From positions 3,773,001 through 3,837,000 of the forward strand of contig NC_091108.1 in the NCBI RefSeq assembly GCF_024713975.1: 64,000 nt of DNA, read 5' to 3'. Position numbers and translations under genes: made by a program. Shown piece by piece: positions 1-12,074 of this stretch (position 1 is its first letter; each line of letters starts with the position of its first letter). The stretch comes from Paralichthys olivaceus. Its lineage: Eukaryota > Chordata > Actinopteri > Pleuronectiformes > Paralichthyidae. The notes under the pieces are model-generated. The model made no database searches. It was given only the letters and a program-made list of their open reading frames with translations, and was not told the DNA's origin.

Positions 1-11
1 GCGCGTGTCAG

Positions 12-3000
12 GAGAAAAGCGGAGGACTTGCAGGCATCTTCAAAAAATCTCCCAAACCGGCTCCGCGCTCTGTCGCCACCAAGGTGAACTGCTGATGTGC
101 AAGTTGGGTTTTTTTACGACCATGAAATCTCACATGAACTTTTTTTTAAACCGTTCAAACTGTTCTCCAGGATCCACTCTCGAAGGAACTGTCCTCCAGC
201 AGGGACAGTCTGGAAGATGCTGCCGAGGTGAGAGCTTCTACTCAAATACTGAACCTTCATGAGAATACTTGGTTTCCTGCGTACATGTGAATACTGTTGA
301 CTGGTTTACCACAATGAATACACAACTCTAAGGAGCAGGGAGGCCCCAAAACTATTTTTATTTATTTAATTATTGCTGTAAAAACTTGGAACAGAAACAT
401 TTTTTATCAGTTTGTATCATATGTTTTCTGAAATTGCTTTTCAGGAGGATCCGTCAACACAGCGTGAGATGTTTGCCAGTAACGAGAATCTCCTTGAAGC
501 TACAGGCAACGCGAAGGTGAGTCTGTTCCGGTGAGAGAACGTGTTCGACTGCGTGAGCTGCTCGTGTTCATGTGTTATTTTTTATCACAGGAAACTAAAG
601 GAGGATTTGCTGGGATGTTCAGGAGGACGCCGAAAACTGTGGAGCCACAGGTACGATCGTATCAGCGCTGAGACCCTGACGTGTTTAACTATTTCTATGA
701 TCCGTAGTGAGAAAACATGAAACAGATTAAAATACAAATACAATAATATATGTGTTTCTATGTGGACGACTGTTCCTGTGTTTCTGTTCCGTAAATATGT
801 TTTCCCTGTGTTGCAGGAGAGCGTGGACATGGAGGCTCCACAGGGAGGCGGGCTGAAACGCAGGAGGACGATCAAGAAGAAAAGACGAGTGAGTGGTTGG
901 ACGTATTCAACCACATGAATTTCTCCTCAGTGAAGACGTGTAAACTCTAATCGTGTGTTTGTATTGTTTGATTTCCTCAGATCGTGTCTTTCAGAATCAA
1001 GAAGACTCTTCCTAAAATACCGAAGGGGACACAGGTATGTCGCTGCTCCTCAGTCTCTCTCCCTGCTCCTGTTCTTTAACTGCATCACGGATCTGAAGAG
1101 AGAAACATTTCCTTAGTTTAAAATAAAGTTTACTTACAATAGCTTATTTTCAGGGTTTCTATACATTAAGTTGCATAAAAGGTTTTTCAAAAAGTGATTC
1201 CATGTGACTCAGATCAACATTTTCATTTATGCTTTGTCCTTTTTTTTTTAAATTTAAATTGTTTGAAGACATTTTCTTCTTTCTCTTTTCTCCTGCTCAG
1301 TCTTCAGATAAGATGCCAATCATCACGGAGACAGTGGAGATGCAGGAGCTGAACCCGGCACAGGTTTGCATGAGAATATTATATCATGCATCATGTCCAA
1401 CAGAGCCTCTCGCTAAAACACATCCACTTAGGATATTTCATTTTTATCAGCAGCTCATTGATAAACACAGATATTTACCAGTTGGTCATGAAGTGAAAAC
1501 CCAGACGTGTGCAGATGTTCCAGGGGAAATGTTTGTGTTAAAAGTTGTGTTACAGTTGTGTGTGTTTTCCAGGAGAGCACAGTGGAGGTCCAGCCTGTGG
1601 TGATGGCAGCGTACCCGACAGAAGGCGACTCTCTTCAGTCTGAGCTGGTGCGTTTCAGTGCTCGTGTGTGGTTTCGTGTTTTTCTCCATGAATTCAAGAT
1701 CTCAGCTTCTTCTTCACGGTTTGTTTTCAGGAGAACGATGAACTGACCGAGTGGTGGAACACAGTGAAAGGTCAGTGTTCATTTGATAACATGCATGTTT
1801 TGTATGTTTATAAGTAGAGAAGTTCTCCAACAGGAGAAAATGTGGAATTCAATCAATGACTTGAAACTAGTGTTAATACCAATCATACAGTTTCTGCTGC
1901 TGGTTTCCAGGTTGGGCAGAGTGGAACGAGATTTCCAATTTCCAGCCGGAGGATGGAGAAATGTAAGCATTGTTTTTTATTTCATTTCATTTTTTTAATT
2001 TAACAAATCCAATTTTCCCTCAAAAAACTGTATTTGGTATTTTGGTGATTTGTTTGACACATGCATATAAGAACAAGAACTGATTCTTTTCAAAGCGGTG
2101 AATCATTTGGTTAAGAAATATTTTTTTTTCAATAGTGAAAAAATATCATCATTTGTCTTGATTTTTTAAAAAATCTGCCAAACAGCTTAAAATCAAATAA
2201 AGTTTCTATCTGACAAATATAACCTTCAACCTGATCATTGAACTTTCTTCCAAAACGATAAAAATTTTCTTTTTCTTTTGACCATTTGATCAATCAAAGA
2301 CAACAAGGACCAATTATAGACTAATTATAAAACTCTCAGTTTTGTTTGTTCATCCCATGAGTTTCGAGCTCTGACTCTCCTCCCTCCTCCTCAGGGCTTT
2401 GGAGCAGGCAGCCGATCGTGTCTACATGGCCGCTCGTCTCTTTGTGCGTCTTTTCAACAAGCGGGGCGCGTCCTTACAGCACCGCATCCTGGAGCTCCTG
2501 TCCCTGGCCGACGCATCCGATCAGTTCCACAAGAAAACGGTGTCGGCGGCGGTGGGCGGAGGCGTGGCCAGCGTGGCCGGCAGCGTGGCCACGATCACGG
2601 GGCTCATTCTGGCCCCTTTCACCTTCGGGGCCTCCATCATCGTCACGGCGGTGGGGATAGGCGTGGCGACGGCCGGCAGCATCACCTCGGCCACGGCTAA
2701 CATCACGGACGCGGTTCACTCCAACATGGACAGGAAGAAGCTGGAGAAGATGATCCAGGACTACCAGGAGGAAATCAAAGACATCAGGGAGTGTATGGAG
2801 TTTGTGCAGGTTAGAAAACTTTTGTCACTTATTCCTCAGCTGGTGTCATCATGTCGTCAGTTACACGTCGATGAGGAAGTTGTCGTGACATAAATGTGAG
2901 TGTAGAGTGAATATTTACCCTCGTCTCTCGTCTCTGTGTCTCTCGTAGGAAGGTATGAACACCCTGGAGGAGTGGGACTTTGAAAAATATTCTCAGAGTG

Positions 3001-4517
3001 CTGCCAAAAAGGCTATGAACCACAACATTAAACACGTGATGAAGGAGGGCGGCCGCGCTGGGAAAGCCCTGATGATCAACACTGACAAACTCATCAGCAC
3101 CGTGCAGATTCTGGGCGCGGCAGGCGGCGCCGCCAAAGCCGCCCAGGCCATCAGCGTCACCACAGGGGTCATGTCGGCCCTCTTCCTCGCTCTGGATGTG
3201 TTCTTCCTCGCCAAAGACTCCCGCGAGCTCCACAAAGGCGCCAAAACCAAATTCGCCACCAAGATCAGAGAGGTTTGTAAAGACCTGCAGGGCGGCCTCC
3301 TGGAGCTGAACAAGGTCAAGACGCAGCTGCAGAAAACCATGGACGGCATCGAGTTGGAGGAGTACGAGGATTTCGAGGAAGTGGAGGTGGAGGTCGAAGA
3401 CGAGTTTGAGTCGGACCCGAAGAAGCTGGCCGAGCTGGAGCAGGAGCTGGACCTCCTGGAGGAGAAACTGGACAAGAAGGTCGAGGAGGAGCAGAAGAAC
3501 AAAGAGCTGGAGAAGGAAACTCTGAAAAACAAGGAGGAAAAAGAAGATCCAGAGAAAAATAACGAAAAGGAGAAGAAGGAGGAAACAGGGGAAGATGACA
3601 AAAAGGAGGAGGGAAAGAAGGGAAAAGAGACGGAAAAGGATAAAGAAGAAGAAAACAAATCTGAGCCCAAAGTGGAGAAGCAGCCTGAGAAGGAGGTTTT
3701 GAAAGAACAATCTCAGAAAGGAAGAAAAAAAGACAAAGAAATGGAAAACCGGATAACGGCTGTGAAAGAAATTTATGAGAGCAAGCGAGACAAGGCTAAA
3801 GAAGAAACGGGAGAGGACCGGGGAGGAAAGACGAGTTCAGAGAGAGTCAGAGCGGAGAGAGAGAGTCAAAGAAGTGAGAGCAGCAGAGGGGATGAAAGAG
3901 GGATGAGGCATGAGGGGAAATCAGCGAGTAAAGCGAAGGAGGAGGAAAGTGGGAGCACGAGGAGACACAGCAGCAGAAGCAAGCAAGACGGAGAGAGATG
4001 GAGGGAATATAAAACGAGAGAAACTGATAAGGAGAAAGGAAGCAGCGGCAAAGACGTGGAGAGACTCGCCCGAAGGGAAAGTGACAAGACGGAGAGATGG
4101 AGGAGGCCAGAGGAGGAGCGAGGGGTGAGAGACTGGAGAGCTGAGATGAGTAGAGAGGAGAAGAGAGAAAGCAAAGAAGGAAGGGAGAGAGGGACGAAAC
4201 AAGAGGATCAAGGAAAGAGTGACTCGAGGAGAGAGTCGCACCGAAGCCACGAGTCCGACCATCAGAGGAGTCACCACAGGAGAGAGCAGGAGGAGAAACG
4301 AGGGAGCAGGGTGGAGAGCGCGAGGAGGCAGTTTGAGAGAGCGGGAGGTGAGGAGCAGGAGGAAGAGGAGGAGAGGAGGAAGAGGAGAGAGGAAGGAGGG
4401 AGTCGGAGGAGGGACAGAGAGAAGAGGGGAAGTGAGAGACACAGAGAGGACGAACACAGCCGCGGAGGATCCAGACCTGGATCCGGAACTCTGATGGAGG
4501 ACGGACTCTATATTTAG
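12..4517 (+). CDS. apol: Apolipoprotein L family protein (5' end outside window)
   Basis: ApoL proteins are membrane-inserting, lipid-binding proteins of endomembranes or plasma. Visible exons, all joined in frame: 12-83, 171-227, 445-516, 591-650, 817-888, 981-1034, 1301-1363, 1573-1647, 1731-1770, 1911-1962, 2395-2809, 2949-4517, giving about 866 residues with the N-terminus missing. The 2395-2809 exon encodes a Gly/Ala/Val-rich hydrophobic hairpin region (AGSVATITGLILAPFTFGAS) typical of the ApoL core. The last exon carries the family signature FFLAKDSRELHKGAKTKFA (human APOLs have a similar VKDSxxLHKGAK block). The small 5' exons are almost all phase 0, and two of them repeat a GGxAGxF-[KR][KR]-xPK motif. 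Human APOLs are roughly 340-400 residues, so this protein is much longer, mainly because of a charged C-terminal tail. The family call is firm; one-to-one orthology with a mammalian APOL is not implied. Confidence 0.87.
3351..4514 (+). other. Charged low-complexity C-terminal tail of the ApoL protein
   Basis: About 388 codons after the ApoL core, in the same exon. The first part is acidic then Lys/Glu-rich (likely long helix or coiled coil). From about 3760 it becomes Arg/Glu/Ser-rich with many RE, ER, RS and SR pairs. The DNA coding strand is extremely purine-rich here, which creates long pyrimidine-strand ORFs on the minus strand that I regard as artefacts. The reading frame stays open to a single TAG at 4515-4517, so this is one continuous coding exon rather than decayed sequence. 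Function unknown. Confidence 0.8.
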
Positions 4518-5720
4518 TTTTAATGGACGAGGACAAAATCTACACTTTATTTATTGTGAACAACTCAAACGACAAAATCAGAAAAACACGAACAGGAATC
4601 TATTATTTCTCATTTCTAACGTCGATGGTCATTTATCAGTTCTTTAAAAAAAACCCTGGGTGGAAGTTCAGCCTCCTGTTTACACACTTTTCAATATTCA
4701 AACCACAGTTTCTCTCTTAGGAGCCGGTTTAATAAATAATAATATTCACAACTTTATTTATTCGTCACTTTTACAAAGATTTCAACATGAAGAACTGGTA
4801 ATTAGACCGTAAAAAAATCGAAATGTGGAATAAAATACAGCTGCACCGTGTAAAATAACTCAAATATAAGATTAAAAGCAATAAAACAAACAATTAATAC
4901 AACAGAGGTCTTAGAAATAATTAACTCAGATTTCTGAGTAGAGGTAGTACGGGGATCAAGAACCCTGAGAGATTTCAGCCGGACACAAACTTCACAGATT
5001 TCTTAGAAACCGTGTTTCAAAAAAATATAATTTTGAACTTAAGAAAGTGGGAAGAAGAACTTTCTCTCCACCACACAGAAGCTCCGATTAAATATTGTTG
5101 ATGTTGTACTGATGGTTTGACTTTGCATTAAATGTGCGGCTGTGGAAAGAGAAGCTGCTGTTTACACTAATACTTGTAGAAATCACTGCTCGGCCTTTTA
5201 AAGCTGCTGCTGGTAGAATTTAGTTTATATTTAGAAAGTCGATAAATATTCTAAAACGTTTCAGTCGGACATTTTAAAACAGTTTAACATCAGCTTCCTC
5301 TTTCTTTTAAACTTCCTGACTTGACATGGTGTAAATGTAAACAGCTTGGAGGCTGCTCGTGTTTGGTTGATGGCTCGTGATGATGATTTACTAACGTTGT
5401 GCCGGAGGTAACTCTCGTACACTGACCGTGTATCTCTGATACATGATGCAACACGTTTCTCTGTATTACTGGTGTTTCAGGGTAAAACTTACATTTGTCC
5501 TTTTCCTAAACACATGCTGTGTTTGTATTGTGTCGTCCGAGGCGGCGGTGCGTCTTGACAACGTGTCTGGAACACGGTGCCATGTTGCACTTTGTCCGTT
5601 TACACTACTGACGCTTCACATTTTCACTGTGTGTGTTTTTTATAGAGGTAAACATTATTTTCTACGGTGCTGGTTTCTTATTGAATTAAATAAATTATTA
5701 GTCATTGAAACTTGATGCTA
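4518..5720 (+). other. Probable apol 3' UTR and first downstream sequence
   Basis: AT-rich sequence after the apol stop codon. Candidate AATAAA signals lie at 4731, 4829, 4880 and 5689, the last followed by a T-rich stretch. I cannot tell which is used. No further coding exon is seen. Confidence 0.45.
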
Positions 5721-8569
5721 TTTTGTCCTTTTAATTTTAAATCATAATTCACCTGCTCATGATTCTAAACCTTTGATTGATGGACTCAAAACTCAGCTAC
5801 AGACGACGGAAACGTTTTTCTTATAATACCTGATCTCCACTGGGCTGCAGCAGAGAGCTGAACCAGGAGCGTATTCAAACCAATGGGTCCCTGTGTAAAC
5901 AGTCTGTTCCCAAACCAGGTGTCGGGACCTCTCAGGAGTTTTAGATTAGATTTGTGTCCTTTGTCACTTTTAATCGAAGACGAAATACAAATATTAGAAG
6001 CTCAAATTTGAATTATCCTGGCTTTCAAATATAAAATAATAATAAAAAATAAAAAAAATCAAGCTGAAAAGATGCTGAGTCACAGCTTTTTGTCAATGAT
6101 TTTATCTCAGAGGCCCTGAACGCACCCTCCCTGTGCTTTCAGTCATTGTGGGATCAGACCTCTTCAGTCGGGCGGAGCTGCAGTAATAAGAGGGGAGACC
6201 CGATGACTCCGGTGGGAGTGGGTGAACGATGGGAGTCACGTTACGCTGCAACTAATGGTTATTTCAGTCACTCATTCACTAGATGATTACATCACCTTCC
6301 AAAACACAACGTTAATCGTGTGAACAAAACAAATCAACGACCAAAGACATTGAATTTAAATTCTGACATCTTCAAACTCATGTTTGTCTCTTTAAGGTCA
6401 AATTGCACCTATTTCCTCTTTATTTGTCTTTTCTGGTCATTTATGTCGATTCTCTCTCATTTTTCTGTCCCTGAACTCGTCTTCCAAACTCTTTTCTTGT
6501 TTCCTGTGACCTTTTTTGGCTTTTTAAGTTTAATTTGATCAATTTTGCCTCTTTTTTCAATCACGCTTGTGTTGCTTCGGGTCGGCTTTATGTTGTTTTG
6601 CATCAATACTCGTTTCTTCTTGCTCTGTTAATCGACAGCGTCTGAAATATTTTCCACTGAGCGATTCCGTGTTGTATTTTCTGCACATTCACATGTGTTG
6701 AAATCACCTGTGACGACTGCAGATTGAGAAACACTTGTGCCGAAGTAACACAAACAGATTAAATTCCTCTATTCTGTGAGATTTACTGTGTTTCATGTTA
6801 TATTTTGGCGTTTGACATTTGCATATTTATGCTTTTTACTCATCAAGAAACGAATTATCTTTTTATTCAAGCTATCCCGCTAGAACATGAATGTTTGAAC
6901 CTCAAATCACGATGAAGTGTTGTGGAGACATTTTACTCGAAACCACAAATGTTCAGTTTCATGGTGATAATTTAAATTAAAAAAGATTCACTAAAATCAG
7001 TGGGATTCAGCCTCTGAGGACCATGAATGTCTGAATGAAGTCTAATAGTCGCTGACTTGTTCTCGCTCAAGCATCATTAGATAATGTGTGTGTATGTATT
7101 TAGTGCCATACACATACAATTGAATTGAGTAAAGTCGGTCTCTCTTTCATGGACCTGCTTCCTCCGCCTTTCTTTACTGTCATCGACCGCACACTGCTGC
7201 GGGTAATCCTCTTTTTAAACTGTGTATTTAGGCCAAACAGTCCAAACCTAGAGAGCAAACACTTCAGCGTGGAGACGATTGAACCTGCACGTCTGCAGTC
7301 TGTTTGATGAGCGACCACCGCGGAGCGACCCTCATTGTGACGGCAGCTCAGGTTAAATCACGAGAAACCTGCCTTTCGGCCGAGAGATGTTTTTTTAACC
7401 TAAAACCATTTCGATCAAATACTCTCAAGTTATCACGAGTTGGTTGCGATGACTTAACTCAGTTTTGTTTGAGGTGACGTTCCAGAACTCAAAGTCTCAT
7501 CACAGATCACATGCTGCCATGGAAACCGTAGCTCTGGTGACGTCCCCCTGGTTCCGTGATGATGAGCGATAACCTTTCTGGAATCAGGAAACTGTTGCAT
7601 TTTATAATGTGCAGTAGTATTGTGTGACGGCATAGCAAAGTGATTAAGTGATTAAAAGTGTGTCAGACCTAAATTACCCGAATGAATTAAAGCAGGTACA
7701 AAGAAATCCAGACTTTTTTCTAGAACTCTGTGTTTCAGTCTTGTGGGTCACTCTGGTGAAGGCAGGCATTGAGTTCAAATTCACCAAATGGACTTTGAGC
7801 TCTCACAGTAGCTGCAGTTGTTCTGTTTTGAGATTTCTCCTGCTGTTTTCTTAAATGTCTTGAGGTTTATTGTTTCCTTGTTCTCGGTTGATCCGGGTGT
7901 TGGTCCGGTCACACCCTGTTCTCAGGCGCTCGTCATTTGATCAATATCAGGGAAACATTGACAGACTCTCAGTGGACGGTTTCTGTTTTCTTTGTTTATG
8001 GTATATTTGTGCTGTGTACTCTGTTGTTCTCTGAGGACGGTTGGGGCTGGAATCATGTTCCAAAACTTCAGCATCAGGAAACAAACTGTCTTTCCTGGAA
8101 CACAGACAAACTAACCTGACTGGAGTGTGATGAGTCGGTCGGTCATGAGCAGGTGCCAGGATGGAAAATTACACTGTGCAATGTTCCGCTAATCAACGTA
8201 ATATATGTCTATTACTAGTTTAAGTAGAAATAAACAGTGGAATTTAAAGTTGAGTTTGTCAATTAAGTGGATTCACGTTAACAAAGACATTATAGATTAC
8301 ATTTAATGTGTTTTTTTATTTTATTCATGTGTAACGTGGATGAACAGTTGAACATTAGTTCAATAATCCAAACTAAAGATTCTAAACAGAAATTCTTTGT
8401 GATATCAACAAATCTGCCTCCGAACAATGATGCAGCTAGTTTCCAATAAGGTGACGCAGACTCAGAGGTATTAACCTGCAGGACAGGTCATCAGTCAGCG
8501 GAATTCTCACAGAGACACGCCTTCTCCAGGATGCTGCAAAAAACCCAGTCTCCAGGCCCATTACCACCC
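5721..8569. other. Intergenic DNA, no gene seen
   Basis: AT-rich sequence with no ORF longer than about 70 codons, no exon with convincing splice sites, and no recognised repeat. It separates apol from the promoter region of the DOMON gene. Confidence 0.6.
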
Positions 8570-8608
8570 ACATCATCCACACACATCATCCACACACATC
8601 ATCCACAC
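8570..8608 (+). repeat. 13-bp tandem repeat, three perfect copies
   Basis: The unit acatcatccacac occurs three times in succession, just before the probable first exon of the DOMON gene, so it may lie in the promoter or the start of the 5' UTR. Confidence 0.85.
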
Positions 8609-8609
8609 A

Positions 8610-8729
8610 CGTCTGCCGCACCAGCAGCTCGAGCATCAGCGCTGACGTCTGCACACACACTCAGAGGAGCGGAGACACCTGAACTCACAACATCACTCTA
8701 ACTCCACAGGTCACTTTCACAGCTCAGAG
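8610..8729 (+). other. Probable 5' UTR exon of the DOMON gene
   Basis: The sequence ends in a strong donor (agctcagag followed by gtgagt at 8730). The next exon starts at 9139, two bases before the ATG, so this exon would be non-coding. The upstream limit is a guess; no clear TATA box was identified. Confidence 0.5.
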
Positions 8730-9140
8730 GTGAGTCCCACAAAACTTAAAAAAAAAAAAAACACGTCTCTATTTCTCCTCTTTACTTTGCTGGTTGTCAG
8801 AAATCATTTTCACATCAAGTTCATTCTGAGGATTCGATTGAGAGTGATCAATCAAACCATGAGGATTTAAGACAATCGCATTTCCTTGAAAGCCAGAAAT
8901 GTATTTGTAAATAGTGTGTGCCATTCACCAGGATTCTGTGGTGTTTAAATGTGAAGTTATTGGATATTAAATAAAAGTATGTTGGAGGAAATAGGTCGAA
9001 AAACCTGCTCCTCAAGAAATGTTTCCAGAAGTGGGTAAAATTATAATTATAAATATAAATATAATATAAAATAACTGTTTCAATAATAAGATTTGTACTA
9101 TTTGCTCCATTTCTGTGTGTCTTGTGTCTCCCTGTCAGAA

Positions 9141-12074
9141 ATGGAACGAGGTTTCTTCTTGTGGTTTGCTGCCGTGATGGTTTCCGTGGCACCAGGTGTC
9201 AAAGGAACAGCACATTTGTCATTTGCCAACAACACACAGGTTGGTTTTTCATTCCACTTAATGAACATCAATGTCATTTTGACCTTTGCAGTGTTTGCAT
9301 ATAAAATATTTGTTCAGCAAATATATTCACAATTTGACCAGCAGGTTCTACTGTTGGTTATTTGAGTGGACATGAACACAAATACTCACCAGCTGTAGTA
9401 TCATGTTTATTTTTTAGGTTTATTAAATAATTCTTCTCTGTATATTTTGATGGTTTACAGAAATGTCAAAAATATTTTTAACCGACAACTAAACCATATT
9501 AATGCAGGGGTCAATGAACCTGTTACCTGTGAGTTATTATGGTCTCAAACTGGATTAAAGGAGCTCAAGATCCAAACCGGTTGGATTTTACATTTCTTCA
9601 AACCTGGGTGATTTCCTCAGACTTTACAAACGTCCTCCTCGTTGTGTGTTTCTCTTCGACTCAGCCACCACCATTTTTATTCATGTCGTGCAGTAAACAT
9701 CACAAAACATGAAAATGTGGCGTCAGCAAGAATCGCTGACTCACCTCACTCGTCCTCTGACGGCTCTGGAGGAAAAACAACATTGAAGAAAATAACAGGA
9801 TTTAGTCTCACATGCAAATAACTTAATTCTCAAGAGAATAATAATATATAAATTCTTAGATGTTTTTTCTTCATTGTGATCAACTACAAATGGCTGAAGC
9901 TGTTGATTGCCTTCTTTTGTGACTCGTACTGTACGTGAGTGTGTGTTTGTGTGTCTCACAGGTGAACATCACTCGAGAAGGTTGCGGAGACTCTAAACTG
10001 TGTTTGGAGGAACCAACCGAGTGTGACCCCGCAGGAAACGACACCTGTCTGTTTGGGTCTGTGGTCCTCGGAGCAGACCGGTCCATCCAACTCAGAGGGG
10101 AATCAGCGGGTTACATTGCACTGGGAATTAATGCGTCAGAGGTAAAACACACAAAGCTAGAATGACACAGCACACATTCCCAAAATACCAGTTTCCTCAA
10201 TGTGCCAGACTTCTTTCATCAAGTTACGCCAATGTTAAAAATAAACGCTCTTCTTCACAATGTAAAAGTTTGACTGATCCAGATGTGCACCAGAACTTTA
10301 CTGGGATCTTTCCTGACCCACACTGCATCCTTCCAAGTGTTGTGTTAACCCGTCCGGTTGGTTTTGCGTTAATGTCAGACAAACAGACAAAAACACAACC
10401 TCCTTGGTGGAGACAATGCAAAGCCGATGAGATAATTGAAGACATTAAATGTACTACAGGCAATCTCCAACACAAAAAAAGGTCAAAATAGCAAATGCTG
10501 TTTGCTAAAATGTTCATTAAAAAGAGCATTAAAAAGAAAAAGCAAACAAGGCTTATCTCAATGACCTCTTCCTCTTCCTCAAATCCAACACTTTAGATTT
10601 ACACAGACGACACTGGCTCCGACAAACAGACAAAACAGGAAGAGTTGGAAACTTGAACAAGTGTCTTATAACATCTTTGAATCATTGACGACTGTGACAA
10701 GTAGCACCTCGGCATGAGGAAATAATCTAATCCTTCACCTCCTCTGCCCTCAGGGAACCACCATGCTTTTCGTCTGTGCTCAGAACGCCTCGGACAATGG
10801 GACGTTCTTCTTCCGCACAATGAAGATCGACACCGACAATCAGCTCAGTCCACAGGAGACGGTGAGGTCTTACCTCTACTCACAGAGGAATTACCTAAGA
10901 TATGCTTAATCACCCTCCATACATGATGTGAAACTGGAAGAACACAAAGTGAAATACACTTCAGGATGATTTGTTTATATTACTTGAACTTTAAATTTTT
11001 TGAACACAAATTCGAAAAGGTTTCAAGTTTATTTTCATTTATCTGAGCTCATGTTAGTTGAATGTCACTTTTTCAGAGAGTGACAGAAATCCGAGGTTTG
11101 GTGAACAGCGACGTGATCCAGTGCGAGTTTGACATCCCTGATGTGAACGGCATCAGGAACAGCTTTGAAACCCTCACGTTCCTTCTGGGGACGGGTAGTT
11201 TTAACGGAAGTGAGTGGACACACACTCACAGATTCTCTTATATCATTTAAATCCCTTTTTTTTTTAATCATTACCAGAGTAGAAAATAATCTTTTCTGTG
11301 GTTTGTTCTATTCAAAAATGTCCAATCAATCGTGGTTTTCATCTTCCCGCCAAACAATCAACAAACAATTCTCATCATATTTCATCGTTAGTTGTACAGT
11401 AACATAAATGAAATGTCACGTCATGTTTCCATGTTCTTACTCTTGGTTTTATTCTTCAGCTACATTCGGTTTGTTCAACATCTCCCTGAGCAGGAGCCTG
11501 AACATCACCGTCAACACCACAGCCACACCCACAACAGCAGGAGCCACAACAGCAGGAGCCAGTAGCGTTGTCCGCTCATATGGTAAACAACAAACATCCA
11601 CTGGAAACATGTTCACAAACACAACACAACTTAGCTCACAATCACAATCACAATCACAACCAGAACAACACCATCTCCACCACCTGAGAAAACGTGGCAT
11701 CTTTAAACTTGGTTGAAGTTCTTCTTAAAGGGTTAGTTCACAAAAATGAACATTCTGTCATGGAGCGTTCAATTTCAGGTTATTTCTCCAGCTTTTAATT
11801 CCTCAGTTTCTGCTTAAACACAAAATTAGACTCGTTAATGCTGAGCAACACAAAGAACAATTAGTGATTACCTCCAATGGGGAAACTCAGACAAATGTCA
11901 AAACCAAAAACAGTGTTCATGTCCTTATACCACTGGATGTTAAATGAGACTTTTATTAAAGATGATTGTGATGATTTCTTAAGACTTTAACTGACGAACG
12001 TCTCTTCTCTCTCTCCGGTAGCTCTGCTTCTCCTGCTGAGCGTCGTCACACTGTCCGTCACACAGAGAGCTTGA
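9141..12074 (+). CDS. Secreted DOMON-domain protein, ferric-chelate reductase 1-like, probably GPI-anchored
   Basis: Coding exons 9141-9239, 9962-10141, 10754-10861, 11077-11209, 11460-11582 and 12022-12074 (preceded by the 5' UTR exon) join to a 231-residue protein. Residues 1-22 form a signal peptide. A Cys-rich segment follows (C41, C47, C54, C62), then a DOMON fold with the typical GYIALGIN strand (human FRRS1 has GYVALGL). About ten N-glycosylation sequons are present. A Thr/Ala-rich stalk is followed by a terminal run ALLLLLSVVTLSV and a three-residue tail, as expected of a GPI-attachment signal. The cytochrome b561 membrane domain of full-length FRRS1 is absent, so reductase activity should not be assumed; haem or sugar binding is the general DOMON role. 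The ATG follows the splice acceptor directly and is the first in its frame with a signal peptide. Confidence 0.8.
10274..10415 (+). repeat. Degenerate interspersed repeat, family R1, copy 1
   Basis: Contains 'actttactgggatctttcc' and, later, 'ttttgcgttaatgtcagaca'. The same order of words is found at 57652-57793 and, more diverged, at 35207-35330. I recognise this as a common teleost interspersed sequence but cannot name the element class with certainty. It lies in an intron of the DOMON gene. Confidence 0.7.
11531..11560 (+). repeat. 15-bp tandem duplication in the coding stalk
   Basis: acaacagcaggagcc occurs twice in succession inside coding exon 11460-11582, encoding TTAGA twice in the Thr/Ala-rich stalk before the C-terminal hydrophobic signal. 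Confidence 0.9.
11725..11830 (+). repeat. Possible remnant of a teleost 'ttagttcac' repeat
   Basis: The segment starting aaagggttagttcacaaaaa, with 'cattctgtcat' soon after, resembles the end of a widespread fish repeat. It is in the last intron of the DOMON gene. Recognition is from memory only. Confidence 0.4.

Noticed and set aside
2829..3710. 293-codon minus-strand ORF opposite apol
   Set aside because: A shadow of the charged exon: Leu/Phe-rich translation of the complementary pyrimidine strand, no splice or start context.
3847..4536. 229-codon minus-strand ORF opposite the apol tail
   Set aside because: Same cause; Ser/Leu/Pro low complexity produced by the purine-rich coding strand.
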